Source: Knoxdaviesia capensis
Lineage: Eukaryota; Ascomycota; Sordariomycetes; Microascales; Gondwanamycetaceae
Reading direction: 5' to 3'
NCBI GenBank assembly: GCA_001510575.1
Contig: LNGK01000008.1
Location: 2,086,077 to 2,150,076, forward strand
DNA: 64,000 bases
The notes beneath the pieces are model-generated. The model had not been told where the DNA came from and ran no database searches. It saw only the letters and a list, made by a program, of their open reading frames with translations. This document shows positions 20,377 to 32,041 of the stretch, piece after piece. The first letter of the stretch is position 1. Each line of letters begins with the position of its first letter. The position numbers and the translations under genes were made by a program.

Positions 20377-22105
20377 GGTGATTGAGGTGTTTGGTGGTGT
20401 GAAGGATACTTAAAGAGTCAAAGTAGTGAGTGTGCAACTTCAAAAAAGAAAAAGACAAAAGACAACCAAGTTGCATTCGGGTTCTAAGAAAGACACTTGA
20501 TGATTCTGAGCTGCTGTCTGGATGCCATCCTGTCTTGTCCATGCCATCAACACCGGGAACCACCGTCAATTATATACCCAAATCAACACTACAGCTGTCA
20601 TCTGCGTGACTCCATCATTCATACCAAGTGCACCGGTCTGAAAGCACGATGTCTCGATACCAGGCTTCCGCCGTCAAACGCAAGCGCCATGCTTCGTCCG
20701 ATATCTCCATGCGGACAATCACCGTGATCGAACGCTCGAGTATCACCGCTTCAGCCTCTTCCAGCACAAAAGCCACCACCACACCCGCTTGGACCATGTC
20801 ACCGACCAAACAGACAAACATGGTCTTGTGCATTCCTTTCCACGTAACACCTGCTGACTCGAACCACAGGGCTCGGCCGGAGCAGGAGTCGGACTGTGGC
20901 AACCGGCAGTCGAGATCCCGCTCTAAACAGCCCGGGATACGCGGGCTCCGAGGCCAAGATCCTGCTTGCTTGCCTGCTAAACTCTCCAATATGCCAGTAG
21001 GGCTGGCTGTCCGATCTTTTTGTTTTTGTTTTTATTTTTATTTTATTTTTCGAAACCTTTTTGCGCTGCCACCGTCTCTCTCTCCCACCCTCACCATATA
21101 TGCCACTTAGGAATCTGACAACCCCCCCGGTTGTTAAAATTAGAGTCGTCGCCTTCAGCCAGCCGATATAGCTTGACAGACGGGGGGACCCCTTCAATGA
21201 TCCAAAAACTAAGTCCATCTCGCGGGCACCAAGACAGGTCACACAACCCCGACTAACCGTCATAGGCTCATCATGTATCCCGCCGCCCACAAGGTTAAAC
21301 CAAACACTAAAACTCTAATTCATCCCCCTTCGGGAATATCGCAGATAAGTCTCTTTTGTCCGGCCCTGCATGCGCCTGGATACATGTCCACAGACAGACA
21401 CACTGCGAGAATCCAGGCTTCCGAGCATACGCCAGCCTTATCAGTCTCCCGTAGCTCCCGCTCCGCTGAAAAAAGCCGCGCGTCAGTCCTGTCAGGTCGG
21501 CCGTGGGTGGATATCTGCGGACCTGGGCTCCATATTTTTCTTCTTTCTTCTTTCTTCGTCGAGCATATGCAGGCTCTGCGTGCAACGTCTGGGGCATTCA
21601 ATTGACCAGGGCGCCACTGCGTCATTATGAGTGATCGGCCTCCACTCGGCCCTGTTCTATGCAGGAGGTTGTCTGTTCTTTGGGAAGTGGGTGGGATTCG
21701 GGTAAGACAGCTGATTTTTCATCGCCGAGCACCGAGAAAGCCATGCAGGAATCTTGCATACATCACACCATGTTTTCGGGAGAAAGGTTGGGCAGCCATG
21801 GATACAGAACAAGAACCACCGGAAACAAGACTCGACACGACACACATGCTGGAAAACATGATCAGAGAGGGAGAGCAAAAACCAGGAGACAAAGTTTGGA
21901 TACGTGCCAGACGACTATCATTTCATTATTGGTCATAACAATAACAATAAGAGAGAAACAAGAAGCAGGCTATGAAGAAGAAGCAAAAGAAAAAGGAAGA
22001 GAAGGAAAGGGAAGAACGAGCAAAACTGCCCGTCATAGACTCCGAACACCGGACATCCCAAGATGTATGAGCAAGCTATGTACGTATGAACACACCCGCC
22101 AGTAT
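20377..22105. other. Gene-free spacer between SDR promoter and glucosidase I 3' end
   Basis: This interval holds the SDR promoter and the glucosidase downstream region. T-rich stretches occur at 21020-21060 and 21530-21560. No open frame with coding character, RNA gene or long repeat is seen. Confidence 0.5.
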
Positions 22106-24832
22106 CTACAGCTCGTCGTGGGCCGCCGTGTGCTTGGTGTCGAGCGACGGCATCGCCATGATCTTGACCACCAGGCTGGTCCACCCCGTGAAGTGCCGAG
22201 TCCGCTGGCCGGCGCCAGTCTCCGGGTTGTACTGCTCCCACGCAAAACCAGTCTCCTGCCACGACTTGAAGACCGTGGACACCAGGTTCGACCGGAGTTC
22301 GGTGTACAGCCGCCGGGCCCGCTCCTGCAGAGGACCCTTGGTCGAGCCGATTTTCTGTATTGGTAAGTTTTGTATTAGCTATTGCTGCACCCATAATGGA
22401 AGAAGAATATCGTGACAGTATGTCTAGGGAGAAACTCACCAGAAGTTCATCCAACGCCAGGTAGTTGATGTTGATCCAGATGGGGCTGCGCCAGTAGTTT
22501 TCAGCGGTGCCGTGATACTTGTCTTGCTTGCTGAGACTTCGGAGTCCATAAGGCGTCCAAAGATGCTCGGGGTCGGAAACCAGATCCAACAGTTTCTCCA
22601 GCTTCGGGTCATCATAGTCCAGAAGACCCAGCAAGAAGGGGAAGATCGAGATGTATCCCTTGTGGCAGACGAGCATGTGCTCTTCCTCCTCATTGACCGT
22701 GGCGTCGCAGTAGCAACCCTCCTCTTCAGACCAGTGGAGATCGTCAAGATTGCGGCGGATCGCGGTAAGGGTAGTCCGGTAGCCGTCGATATCCTCGGGG
22801 ATATCCAGGGCCTCGGCGATTTCCATCAGCGAGCGGGTCATCAGACCGACCCACGACATCAGGTCAACGTGCAGCTCCGCAGGGCTGGGGGGCTGAGGCC
22901 GCGGGTAGTCGTCCAGTCCGCTGGTGAGACAGTGCGTCTCGGTGCGGCCGCGCCAGCGGTACGCCTCGCGCGGGTGGAACGCCTGGCGCGAGTATGCCCG
23001 GATCGATCCGCGCTGGGTCGACCGGAACCACTCGTACTGGCGCTTGAGCAGCGGATACATTCCGCGGATGGTCTCGGCGCCAATGCCGGGCGTGAGCAGC
23101 TGCACCGAGGCCGTCTCCAGGTTGATGTTCTCGCGGGCGGTGAGGGCCGTGTGCACGAGCTGCGTGAACTTCTCCACAATCACGAAGAGCGTCGGCGGGT
23201 TGGCGTAGTGGGGGTACTGCGTGACGAACTCGTCGGGCACGCGGCTGCGCGGCTCGTCGCCCAGAATCTGCTCGCGCGCAATCCAGCCATCCTCATCCAT
23301 CAGCCGGAGCCAGCTCTTAACGACTCCAATGGCAAGGTCCATGTCCCAGTCCAGGACGGGGATGAGGTGGAAGCCTTCGTCCCAGAGGAAGCCTCGAGGG
23401 AAAAAGGGGCGCGACGGAACAGCTGTGAACAGCTCGTGGGGACCCTCATTTCGCTGGTTACCCTGCGCACGGATCGCCGCGGCATCCTCCCAGAAGCGGT
23501 CGTCGTCCTCGTCGAACTCGGAGCGATCGACCGAATGGTTGCCGTGGAAGTATCCGAATCCGCCAAGAAGGTTCGAGAGCATGCTCTTGCCAAAACGCTG
23601 ATGCTCAGCAGAAGTGAACGGAGGCTGCAGCTGGAACCGGGCAGAGAATCCTTTATCAAACCGCTCCTGGTTTGAAGCAATGGCATTATCAATGTCCTTC
23701 GCCGTGATGGTGGCGTTGGCCGCGCCGGTGCTGTTCACAGCAGGAGTTTCGGTGAAAATAATATCGAACTCGAAGGCTCCCTCAAACGTCTTCTGCACGA
23801 AATGCGAGTTTGCAACACCGGGCGCGTGGAGGAGCTGGAACGCCTGCCAAGGAGGCGGGAAGTTATCTTCGCCGTAGTGGTTCAGGATCGGAACAATTGC
23901 GTCAGTGGTTTTCTGCACGAGGATGTCCTTGCCCTTCCACAGAGAGCTGGGGTCAATGCTGTTAGACGACACAAGCGTGGTGTTCAGAATCCGGCTCTTG
24001 GTAAGGTCATGCTTGCTCGTTGGGTGGACACCAATTCCAGCAGTCACAACAATGGAGAAGTTGCCGATGAAGCTGTTGGTACCGGTAAATGTGACATCGC
24101 CGTCAAAGCCCAGGGCCGGGTTGGTCGCATTTCCGGCAACGGCGATCTGGGCCATTTCTCCGCCTTCGAGGCCAATATGGAACGTAATCAGCGTCTTGAT
24201 GTCCTCCGGCATTCCCTCAGCCGGAGCACCTTTGATCCGCGCAACCCACCGGTCCCGTTTTCCAGCTCCGAAATCTTTCGCAAATTCGGTGGTGATCACC
24301 ACCTTGTTCGCCACGTCCTGGATGGTCTGAACGCCTCCGTGGCGGGCATCATAGCTGTCCCAGCCATAACCATGAATACCGTCGGTCTGCTCACAGGTAA
24401 AACGAAGTTCTATACAAAGAAACAGAGCACAAGGGTTAGTTCAAGGTCTGTAAGAGCTCAGCATGTGCTAATTTCAACTACGCCCAAATCGGGCAGGGCT
24501 GCAACCGATATATTGAACATGTGGGGTCATCAACCAGGGGCCTTCGGGCGCATCCACGACAGACCAGATCCATCGATTCGCGCCATTGAAAGCAACTTAC
24601 CTTTTTGATATGAGTAGTAATCGTCGACATTGCCCCACATGAGGGCTGTCAACAGACTCGGAGACGAGCGCGATCGGACGCCGAAGAACAGATTCGGGCG
24701 GTACGGGCCCCAGAACAGCGAATCGTTGCTGATCTTCTCGTGGGTGATAAACCCGGCACTAACCCGTTCCTCTGCTGCCACAATGGCCGGCAGGGCCGCC
24801 AGCAGGCCGGATATCACAGACCACTTCACCAT
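22106..24832 (-). CDS. cwh41: Mannosyl-oligosaccharide glucosidase (processing alpha-glucosidase I, GH63) with HDEL tail; 3 exons
   Basis: This enzyme removes the terminal alpha-1,2-glucose from Glc3Man9GlcNAc2 on nascent glycoproteins in the ER lumen. Exons 24832-24601, 24409-22440 and 22354-22106 give 816 aa, close to family size. The N-terminus MVKWSVISGLLAALPAIVAAEE reads as a cleavable signal peptide, followed by LFWGPYRPNLFFGVRSR and ELRFTCEQTDGIHGYGWD, both characteristic of the N-terminal GH63 domain. The catalytic domain has FFPRGFLWDEGFHL (general acid region), WIAREQILGDEPRSRVP and WRSPIWININYLALDELL. The last exon ends TAAHDEL-stop, an ER-retrieval signal, so this appears to be a soluble luminal enzyme rather than a type II membrane protein. 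The family call is very secure; exon borders follow consensus donors and acceptors. Confidence 0.96.
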
Positions 24833-25663
24833 TGTGACGGAGCTCTCACCACAGAGAAGCTGGTCTCCCAGAAACTGAGTGCACACGAGACAATTTGACC
24901 GGATAGATCGTCAAAATCAGGTATCGTACAAATGATAGAGTCAGCTCCGATAGTAAGTCATTCTATCGCCACCAAACTTCTTCAATGCTGGCCTTCCTTA
25001 AGGAATCGTGGGTTAGGGAAGTTTGTTTGAGATTAGGCGAAAGAGGGCGTTTGTTGATGGAGAGAAAAGAAACATTCGAATTATTCTTTATCTATCCTGA
25101 AACAATGGCGGTAGAGAGAGGACATCAATTGATTTTGTGTGCACGTCTTTGTCATCACCCAACAGTCTCTTGTTTTTCTTATCGGATTCTTCCTTCTGTA
25201 GCAGATATAAGGCATACGTATCCTGAAGATCGAGTTCTCGAGAATTTCAGGGACTTGCCCACACTGAAGATCCTGGACAGCTGACTCAGCACAATGCCTA
25301 TTTTTTTATGCTCGCATATAGGACATATCATCCTTATCACGAGATTTTATGAGATTTATCTTCAATCAAATGCTCCGTGACTTTATATTTAAATGCATTG
25401 ATGGCAGGACTATGGGAATTTGTCTTTACGAGCCAAACCATCACTTTGCGCTTAACATGGGGTTCATGAGCTAGGGTTGTAACCCTAGATGGTCATACCC
25501 TCTCTCTCCTCTGGATCTTCCCCTTTACCTCGCGCATATTGATTGAACTGCTCACGGGATATCAAACATTTGGATATATATTACATGGTATCTACCGGGA
25601 AGGTGATTCTACTAGAAAAGACATAAACGTAAACTCATACTTCATGCTATCGTCAATCATTAA
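24833..25663. other. Spacer between glucosidase I promoter and kinase-like gene 3' end; contains a telobox palindrome
   Basis: This is noticeably AT-rich sequence. A near-perfect inverted repeat of the telomere-like motif, CTAGGGTT-GT-AACCCTAG, lies at 25471-25488. A Gcn4/AP-1-type heptamer (TGACTCA) lies at 25282-25288. An open frame of 99 codons on the + strand near 24985 has no supporting features. Confidence 0.5.
25471..25488. promoter_or_regulatory. Inverted telobox-like palindrome
   Basis: CTAGGGTT, two bases, AACCCTAG: an 8-bp inverted repeat built from the telomere-type motif. It could bind a dimeric or paired Myb/TRF-type factor such as a Tbf1 homologue; that is inference. It sits in spacer DNA, about 640 bp upstream of the glucosidase start codon and about 180 bp downstream of the kinase-like gene stop. 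Confidence 0.4.
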
Positions 25664-28339
25664 TCATTGTTCCCCTTCGAGCTTAGCCCGCTTCGCCGGC
25701 TGCTCTAGGGTGTCTTCGGCGCCACCGACTTCTGCCCCTCCCTCTGCATCTGGGATATGTGGCGTGGCCGGAGAGGCCGTGCTCGGCTCGGTCTTGCCGC
25801 GATAGCGGCGGGGGACCACAGTCGCGCGCTCAAAGTCAATGCGCATCACGCGCTTCACGTTCGGACACCACCGCAGATTCGTAGTATTCGTGTCGTCGTC
25901 GCACAGGCCACACGCCGCCAATTCGCTCAATGTCCGCCCTGCTTCGCCGTCCAGGTCGATCCCAACGAGCCCCGGTGACCCGGCCACTGCTCTGATGGGC
26001 TCGCCCGCATATGACAGCAACATCATGTACGGCAGTTGCTGGAAGAGACTCATGATCGGGTACGCCACGTGAAGCTTGATCAAGCCGAGAAACACCGGCA
26101 CCACCACTCCCTGTAGCGCCGAGAGCTCGTCGTAGATTCGCGATTCTTGTACGAGGCGTTTGCGATACGACTCGTCAACGCCTTTTCCAATGAACGTGTA
26201 GCCGTAGCCCGTCACCGTTAGCTTGAACGGGAAGCCCACGGCGCCGCGATTCGACACGTCGCATCTGCAGTTTGCTTCGGGGGTGCTATAAAGCTGGTCC
26301 CGGATGCGCTCAGCAACCTCTAGCTGCGTGAGGGGATGGTATTCGCTACTGCCCTGGTTATTACTAGCAGATTGGTGCAACTCATAATTGGGGCAGTGAT
26401 CATCTAATGGTCTGTTCTGGACCAGGCCAAGCAAACAGGCCTGCGTGCAAAATGGCCGAGAAGGCTCGATAACCTGCGGGGACGGGGGCGGAAGCTTGTT
26501 TAAGTTACGGCGCGTTGACAAGAACAGCCGGGAGGTGTGTGGAGAAGGTCCCGGTCTGCCTGGGAGCGAGCCGCTGGTAATCTCGTGCTGCAGACGATAT
26601 TGCGTCTGGGCGCCACTGCTCCCGCGTGGCATAGAGAGCTGGCTTCGAGAAGACGATGGTCCGGGACCTGGAGCATCATCACGGCCGTCATTCCCTTCAG
26701 TGCCGTCGTTGTCATCATCATCGCCGTCATCACGCCGGCGGGTCCCTAAAACCGGAGGCGGGATCTGGCCATAGCGGCAAGCAATCGACGGCGGAAGATG
26801 CGGAAAATGAGCTAGGTTACGCGTCGCACCGACAACCCAGGCCGACGATCGCAGATTTGAGCGCAGCGCATACGCGCAAAAACTCGCCATCTGCGCCACA
26901 GGGAGTTGACGCAGCTCAGACTCCCCAAGAGGATCGGTGTGGCTGCTAGTGACCAGGCCCGGGGGCTGGACCGGAGCGCCGGACACGTCGGCTGCGGATC
27001 CTTCTTTGTTTAGTGGGCTTGTGATTGGAAACATCGCCACGTGGTAGTAAAGCACTTCGGGCTCATCTTCGGGGATGCGCAAAAACGCAATAGTCTCGCC
27101 GGTCGATACATACCCAAACTCAACACCTGAGATCAGCATGTAATGATAAGCTTGGGTCAGAGCGTAGGCGAAGTACGTTCGTTTGTTAATCTTATTTGTC
27201 GAAGCCGACGCAGCTGTTTGGTGCTGTGAGTCCACAGCCGGGTTTTGCCGTACAGCACCTGAGCTACTAGCGCCATCGGCCCTCTTCTTCTCCCGTCGTG
27301 ACAGAGCTTCTCGAGCCAGTCTGATGACATAGTCTTCGGTAAGTTGACCGTTGATTATTTGGCTGACAGACGCCGCACGCAAAGCGTCGAACGGTTTATG
27401 TTCACCGATGGCAATCCGCCGGGCCAATTCTGTGGTGGGGTCCTCGCCAGTAGTCGCCATGGTCAGTACGACGCAGTCTGGCTGGAGCTTCCGTGGGAGG
27501 GGGGGCGAACTGGTGCTCGCGTTGCGAGAACCGGTCTGTTGGTAGTCACTCGATGCCACAGACGCGTCAGTAGTGGAGACGCGTTCAATCGTTGCGTCGA
27601 AGAAGACTTGCTGGGTTGCGTCTGAGCCATGGATGAGATACTGATTTAGCACTCGAGAAGCCGGGATGAGGAGCACGGTATTCAGGAAATTGTGGGTACG
27701 AAGCGCGTTAAGAGCGCCAGTCTCCTGAAGGGCCTGGAGAGGAAGCTGTTCAAGCAGAGTCTCTTCATCCTTCTGAACCCACAAGCGTGAGGGGAGACCT
27801 CCGGGCACTTCGCTGTCGTTAGCATCGGCTGGCTGCAGAGCTGTATATATGCGCGTCCAGCCATCCTGCAGGCCAACTTCTTCAAAGTCCGTCCATGGCT
27901 TGAGGCGCAGTGGGTAGAATTTCTTGTGGATGTCTGTGCGCCCGGATGTTGTTTGCTGGGTACTGCTTGCCCGATTGCCAGACCTCTGCAGCCGGTGTGA
28001 ATGGTGTTGCAGCGACCTACGCGGAAGAAGACGAATGGCATGAGTTTGAAGGCCGGCCACCTGGGTGAGGTATGCAGAGAGCGATTGTTCTAAACGGAGG
28101 AAATCAGCATTGCTCAGGAATGTTTTGAAGAGGGAGGTAAGAAAAGGGTACATACGGGCTGTTTCATTGTCACGCTTCCGGAGTTCCTCTTGGAGGAAGC
28201 GATTGAATATTTGGGTCTCGCGGTTGCTCTGTCGAGATCGCTGGGCTTCAAGCTCCGCTTCCTGCCGGCGTCTCCGCTCTTCAATCCGTTGTCGCTCAGA
28301 CTCCCGAAACAGGGCTTCATAGTCTGGTTGATCGGCCAT
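25664..28339 (-). CDS. Large fungal protein with degenerate protein-kinase-like C-terminal domain
   Basis: Start is the ATG at 28339 (MADQPDYEALFRESERQR). The open frame is 891 aa. A consensus intron (28155-28090, GTATGT...TTTAG, 66 nt) lies in frame and its removal gives 869 aa; I think it is spliced. Residues 5-60 form a charged coiled coil. RLKPWTDF near residue 150 is typical of a large fungal family with a distant kinase fold. The last ~230 residues look kinase-like: KLTVTGYGYTFIGKG (loop region), QESRIYDEL (helix C glutamate), then CGLCDDDTNTTNLRWC where an active kinase would have an HxD...N catalytic loop, then RVMRIDFERA in the DFG position. The histidine is lost while aspartate and asparagine remain. 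A long D/E/N insert and serine-rich linkers separate the parts. Function is unknown. Confidence 0.85.
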   Translation of the reverse strand: MADQPDYEALFRESERQRIEERRRRQEAELEAQRSRQSNRETQIFNRFLQEELRKRDNETARMYPFLTSLFKTFLSNADFLRLEQSLSAYLTQVAGLQTHAIRLLPRRSLQHHSHRLQRSGNRASSTQQTTSGRTDIHKKFYPLRLKPWTDFEEVGLQDGWTRIYTALQPADANDSEVPGGLPSRLWVQKDEETLLEQLPLQALQETGALNALRTHNFLNTVLLIPASRVLNQYLIHGSDATQQVFFDATIERVSTTDASVASSDYQQTGSRNASTSSPPLPRKLQPDCVVLTMATTGEDPTTELARRIAIGEHKPFDALRAASVSQIINGQLTEDYVIRLAREALSRREKKRADGASSSGAVRQNPAVDSQHQTAASASTNKINKRTYFAYALTQAYHYMLISGVEFGYVSTGETIAFLRIPEDEPEVLYYHVAMFPITSPLNKEGSAADVSGAPVQPPGLVTSSHTDPLGESELRQLPVAQMASFCAYALRSNLRSSAWVVGATRNLAHFPHLPPSIACRYGQIPPPVLGTRRRDDGDDDDNDGTEGNDGRDDAPGPGPSSSRSQLSMPRGSSGAQTQYRLQHEITSGSLPGRPGPSPHTSRLFLSTRRNLNKLPPPSPQVIEPSRPFCTQACLLGLVQNRPLDDHCPNYELHQSASNNQGSSEYHPLTQLEVAERIRDQLYSTPEANCRCDVSNRGAVGFPFKLTVTGYGYTFIGKGVDESYRKRLVQESRIYDELSALQGVVVPVFLGLIKLHVAYPIMSLFQQLPYMMLLSYAGEPIRAVAGSPGLVGIDLDGEAGRTLSELAACGLCDDDTNTTNLRWCPNVKRVMRIDFERATVVPRRYRGKTEPSTASPATPHIPDAEGGAEVGGAEDTLEQPAKRAKLEGEQ

Positions 28340-29637
28340 ATTGAAATCCGGGAGAATTCGCAACACCGATAAAAGGCGTGTGCGAACGACAGCTTGACAA
28401 GAAAAACTGGCACGGATTGTCCCAGAGATAAATGAGAGGAAGATGAAGTCAAACTCAACAAGGGTGCCTCAATCGGTTTTTTTTAGCAGGCAACTGAACT
28501 CAGCGCGTTCTTTCTATCCTAGCACGGACAGGTGCCGTCAGCTGCCACTAGTATATCTCGTTGCATTTTCCCCCAGCCAGTGATCAGGTTCATTTCTTTT
28601 CCCTTCCTATTTTCACCTCTCTTCACTTTGGTCTATATAAACGCAACATCTGGTGATTCAATCTGATGAATGTTGACTTGTCTCAATTCGGCCCACGTTT
28701 CTCTTGTCTCCCATCCGTCTGTGGATATCTCCCGGTTCAAGTGCGCCATTCACCCATTCATTCATCTACTACGTACCCGAGCATTATCTCCACTGCAACG
28801 CAACAGTGCTATCCCCAGCCTGTTCCATTGGTACCATTCATTTCCACTCTCCGGCCTTTTTTCCTCCTCGGCGGCTTACACGGCTCAGTGACCATCCATT
28901 TGACATTTAGCCGTCTACGAGTCTCTTCTATCTACGAGGGGAAGTAAATAGAGCATAGCAGCAGACGCCCCCTCACCCCTCATCCACCCACCGTTGCTTT
29001 CCCCCGAAATCAAGTTCCTTTTGCCCCCTCTTTTCCCAATTTTCCGTTGATCCACGGTACTTCTCGCGTCTCGATCTTGTGACAAAACCATGTCCCTGAC
29101 TAGCACTTGCTAACGTCCAAGATCACGGCCTGGGTAAGCCTGCGCTTCGTACACTCCCCAACTCAAGCCACCCCCTCCCCCAAGCACTAATCGATAAGAC
29201 ACACACCTACATGTACCTTATGGCTCAGAAGACCTCAGCGCGGAAACATCTTCCTCTGACAGCCGAAACAAAAGCCACTCTATACAAGTCAACGAGAGGG
29301 GAACTTGAGCTTAACTGCATTCTTCCGTGGTGTTTGGTTCGCACATACTGTAGGTAAGTAAGTGGCTTCCATTGCAGTCAATCATATGGCCGAGCTCTTC
29401 CGGCACAGCTTGTAGCTTCCTCTCAGAGATTCCCGGGTTTTCTTTTTCCTTAAGGGTCATATAGCTCAGATATCCCAGCCCTTCAATGCGCTCCACGGGA
29501 ATCTAGATTCTTCCAACTCTAACTTCCAATCTGTCATTCCTCTTTTTCCTTGCCTTTTCTTGTGTTATCTGTGTGCTATCCATCATTTGATCTGTTCTCC
29601 TGTAAAACTGTGTCTATTATACTATTTCCTCACCATC
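28340..29637. promoter_or_regulatory. Divergent promoter region between kinase-like gene and DUF2264 gene
   Basis: About 1.3 kb separates two outward-reading start codons, so both promoters and leaders lie here. CT-rich leader-like sequence precedes the DUF2264 start (29510-29637). A tataaa-like stretch (tctatataaacg) occurs near 28631. Small open frames in 28660-28950 lack coding bias. Confidence 0.45.
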
Positions 29638-32041
29638 ATGGAGCCCACTACCGGCATGGTGCTTGGCTTTGAAGCCGTTCACCCGTTTGCTAAGGTGGTC
29701 CTTTCCGACAAGAAATCGGTCCAGGACCTTCTCAAGACCCTGCTTGATCCTTTAGAGCCCTTCTTCTCTCCGAAGAGGGCTCGCGTGCGATGCCCCGGAG
29801 CCACGGCCGTGCGATTTGATCTCGCTGCCTCCGATGTCGAGGGCATCTGCCGCCCGCTCTGGGGTCTGTCTTTCCTGCTCGCCGGAGGCGGCGACTACGA
29901 CAAGGCTAATCTCTGGATTGAGGGTATCAAGAGCGGTGTTGATCCCGAGAACCCCGAGTACTGGGGATATCCTCGCGACAATGACCAGCGGATGGTAGAG
30001 ATGTGCCCTCTAGGTAAGAAACACCATCCATCTAGGAAGCTAACACCTCCATTAATGTTTTCTTTTGCTTCATGCAGGTTTCTCTCTCGCCGTGGCTCCT
30101 CAGATCTGGAGCAGTATGTCCGAGAAGGACATTACCAACATCGAGACGTGGCTTGGAAACTCCATCAATGAGAAGAAGTCAGATAACACCATCGGTTCCC
30201 TATATGAGCTTCAATGACTTCTAACGCCTCTGTAGTATGCCGAACACGAACTGGCTGTGGTTCCGCGTCTTTGCGAATCTCGGTCTGAAGAAGAACGGCG
30301 GCAAATTCTCTCAGGAGCGTCTCGACTCGGACATCGAACACCTAAACACCTTCTACCGTGGCGACGGATGGTCCAACGATGGCCCCGAGGGGATTCATCG
30401 TAAGTCTAGGTTACATTCAGACAATTTGAACCTCAGCGTTTCTAACTTGTGATTCTCTGTTTCATTCTAGAGATGGACTACTACTCGTCCAGCTTTGCCA
30501 TCCACTTCCTCCAGCTTCTCTACGCCAAGCTGTGCTCGGAGGACGACCCTGAGCGCGCGGCCGAGTTCCGCAAGCGCGCGGCCCTGGTGTCTCTGGACCT
30601 TGTGCACTACTACGATGACGAAGGCCGGTCGATCCCGTTCGGTCGCAGTGTTGGATACCGCTTTGCCATGGTGTCGTTCTGGGGAGCCATGGCCTACGCC
30701 GGCGTTGAGCTCCCCGCTCCGCTGACCTGGGGCATGGTGAAGGGCATTGTGCTCCGACATCTGCGCTGGTGGCAGACGCAGAATGACATGTGGAGTCCGG
30801 CTGGTACTCTTACTATCGGGTATTCGTACCCGAACATGTATGTAAGTACAAGGCCAAGTAGGCAGTCATGCTCATCAAGCTACAAATTTTCTATAATCTG
30901 GATGACTTTTGCTAATTTCCGGTGGTGGTGAGATAGATGGCCGAGAACTATAATAGTCCCGGAAGTCCTGTAAGTGTATCCCTCTAGACAAGTTCTCTCC
31001 AGAACTCCTTCTAACTCGCGATCCTCTACAGTACTGGGCATGCCTCGCATTCATCTGCCTTGCAGTTCCCGCTGATCATCCGTTCTGGACGTCAGAGGAG
31101 GAGTTTGCAACCCCACTGATTCCCAAGGTCAAAGCCTTGAAGCATCCAGGCCATATCATGAGGTTTGTGAACTTGCCACCATGTCTCGTGTCCGATTCGG
31201 AAACTAACCTGCGTTTGATGTAACTAGCTATCTTGGTGGCCACTGCATGCTGCTCAGCTCCGGACAGGCGTGCAGCTACCCCATGAAGGGAACTCACGCC
31301 AAGTATGGCTGCTTTGCCTACAGCAGCGCGTACGCGTACTCAGTGCCCCCGGGACTCTTCACTCTCGAGCAGTATTCTCTGGCATCACAGCTAGGACTAT
31401 CCGATGATGGCGGCGAGTTCTGGAAGGCACGCCGGCTGTGCGAATACGCGCAAATCGAAGACCGGAGTGGGAAGCCGGTTCTCGTTTCCGTGTGGAAGCC
31501 GTTTCCGGACGTGACGATCCGTACGCTGCTGGTGCCTCCCGAGGAGGCCACGCCGAACTGGCACCTGCGGGTGCACCGCATCGAAGCCGGCCGCGAGGTG
31601 ATGACGGCCGACGGCTCGTTTGCCATCTGCAACCTCAACTCGGCCAACGGCCGCTACCTGGACCTGTATGACGAGGCGCGGTGTGAGGGCACGTCGCCCA
31701 AGCTGATCGGCAACTACGACCTCGAGACGCCGGAGGGCTGGGCCACAGGCGCAGCCGGAGCGTTCGCGGTGTCGAAGGGGGCGGTGGGCATCCGCGCGCT
31801 GGAGGAGAACGCGCAGCGGCGCGCCATGCTGGTCAACGCCGACCCCAACTCCAACCTGGTGGAGAGCCGGACGGTGATCCCGACGCTGCAGGTCACGGTG
31901 GCCAAGGGCGAGACGGTGTGGTTTGTCACGGGCATCTACGCCAAACCGTCGGGCCCGGGGGTTGCCAAGGAAACATACCTGGATGGCTGGGCGGCCCCGC
32001 CTGCGATTCCTGAGTGGCTGAAGGCGGAAATGGCGGCGTGA
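29638..32041 (+). CDS. DUF2264 domain protein (7 exons)
   Basis: The proposed exons are 29638-30013, 30078-30177, 30236-30399, 30471-30841, 30937-30969, 31032-31162 and 31228-32041, joining in frame to 662 aa. The N-terminal ~400 residues are DUF2264: [85 protein letters not shown], and SPGSPYWACLAFICLAVPADHPFW. The aromatic-rich helical pattern resembles an (alpha/alpha)6 barrel of glycoside-processing enzymes, so a carbohydrate-linked role is suspected but unproven. The C-terminal third is beta-rich. No signal peptide is visible, so a cytosolic location is inferred. The exon 2 donor (AA|GTCAGA) is the weakest junction; exon 5 is only 33 nt but its YNSPGSP fits the family motif. Confidence 0.93.

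Noticed and set aside
24985..25284. 99-codon + strand frame in AT-rich spacer
   Set aside because: Lacks homology and coding bias; the region is AT-rich, unlike true exons here.
29638..32041. Considered a trehalase or unsaturated glucuronyl hydrolase assignment
   Set aside because: The motifs fit DUF2264 better; the (alpha/alpha)6-like pattern alone does not justify an enzyme name.
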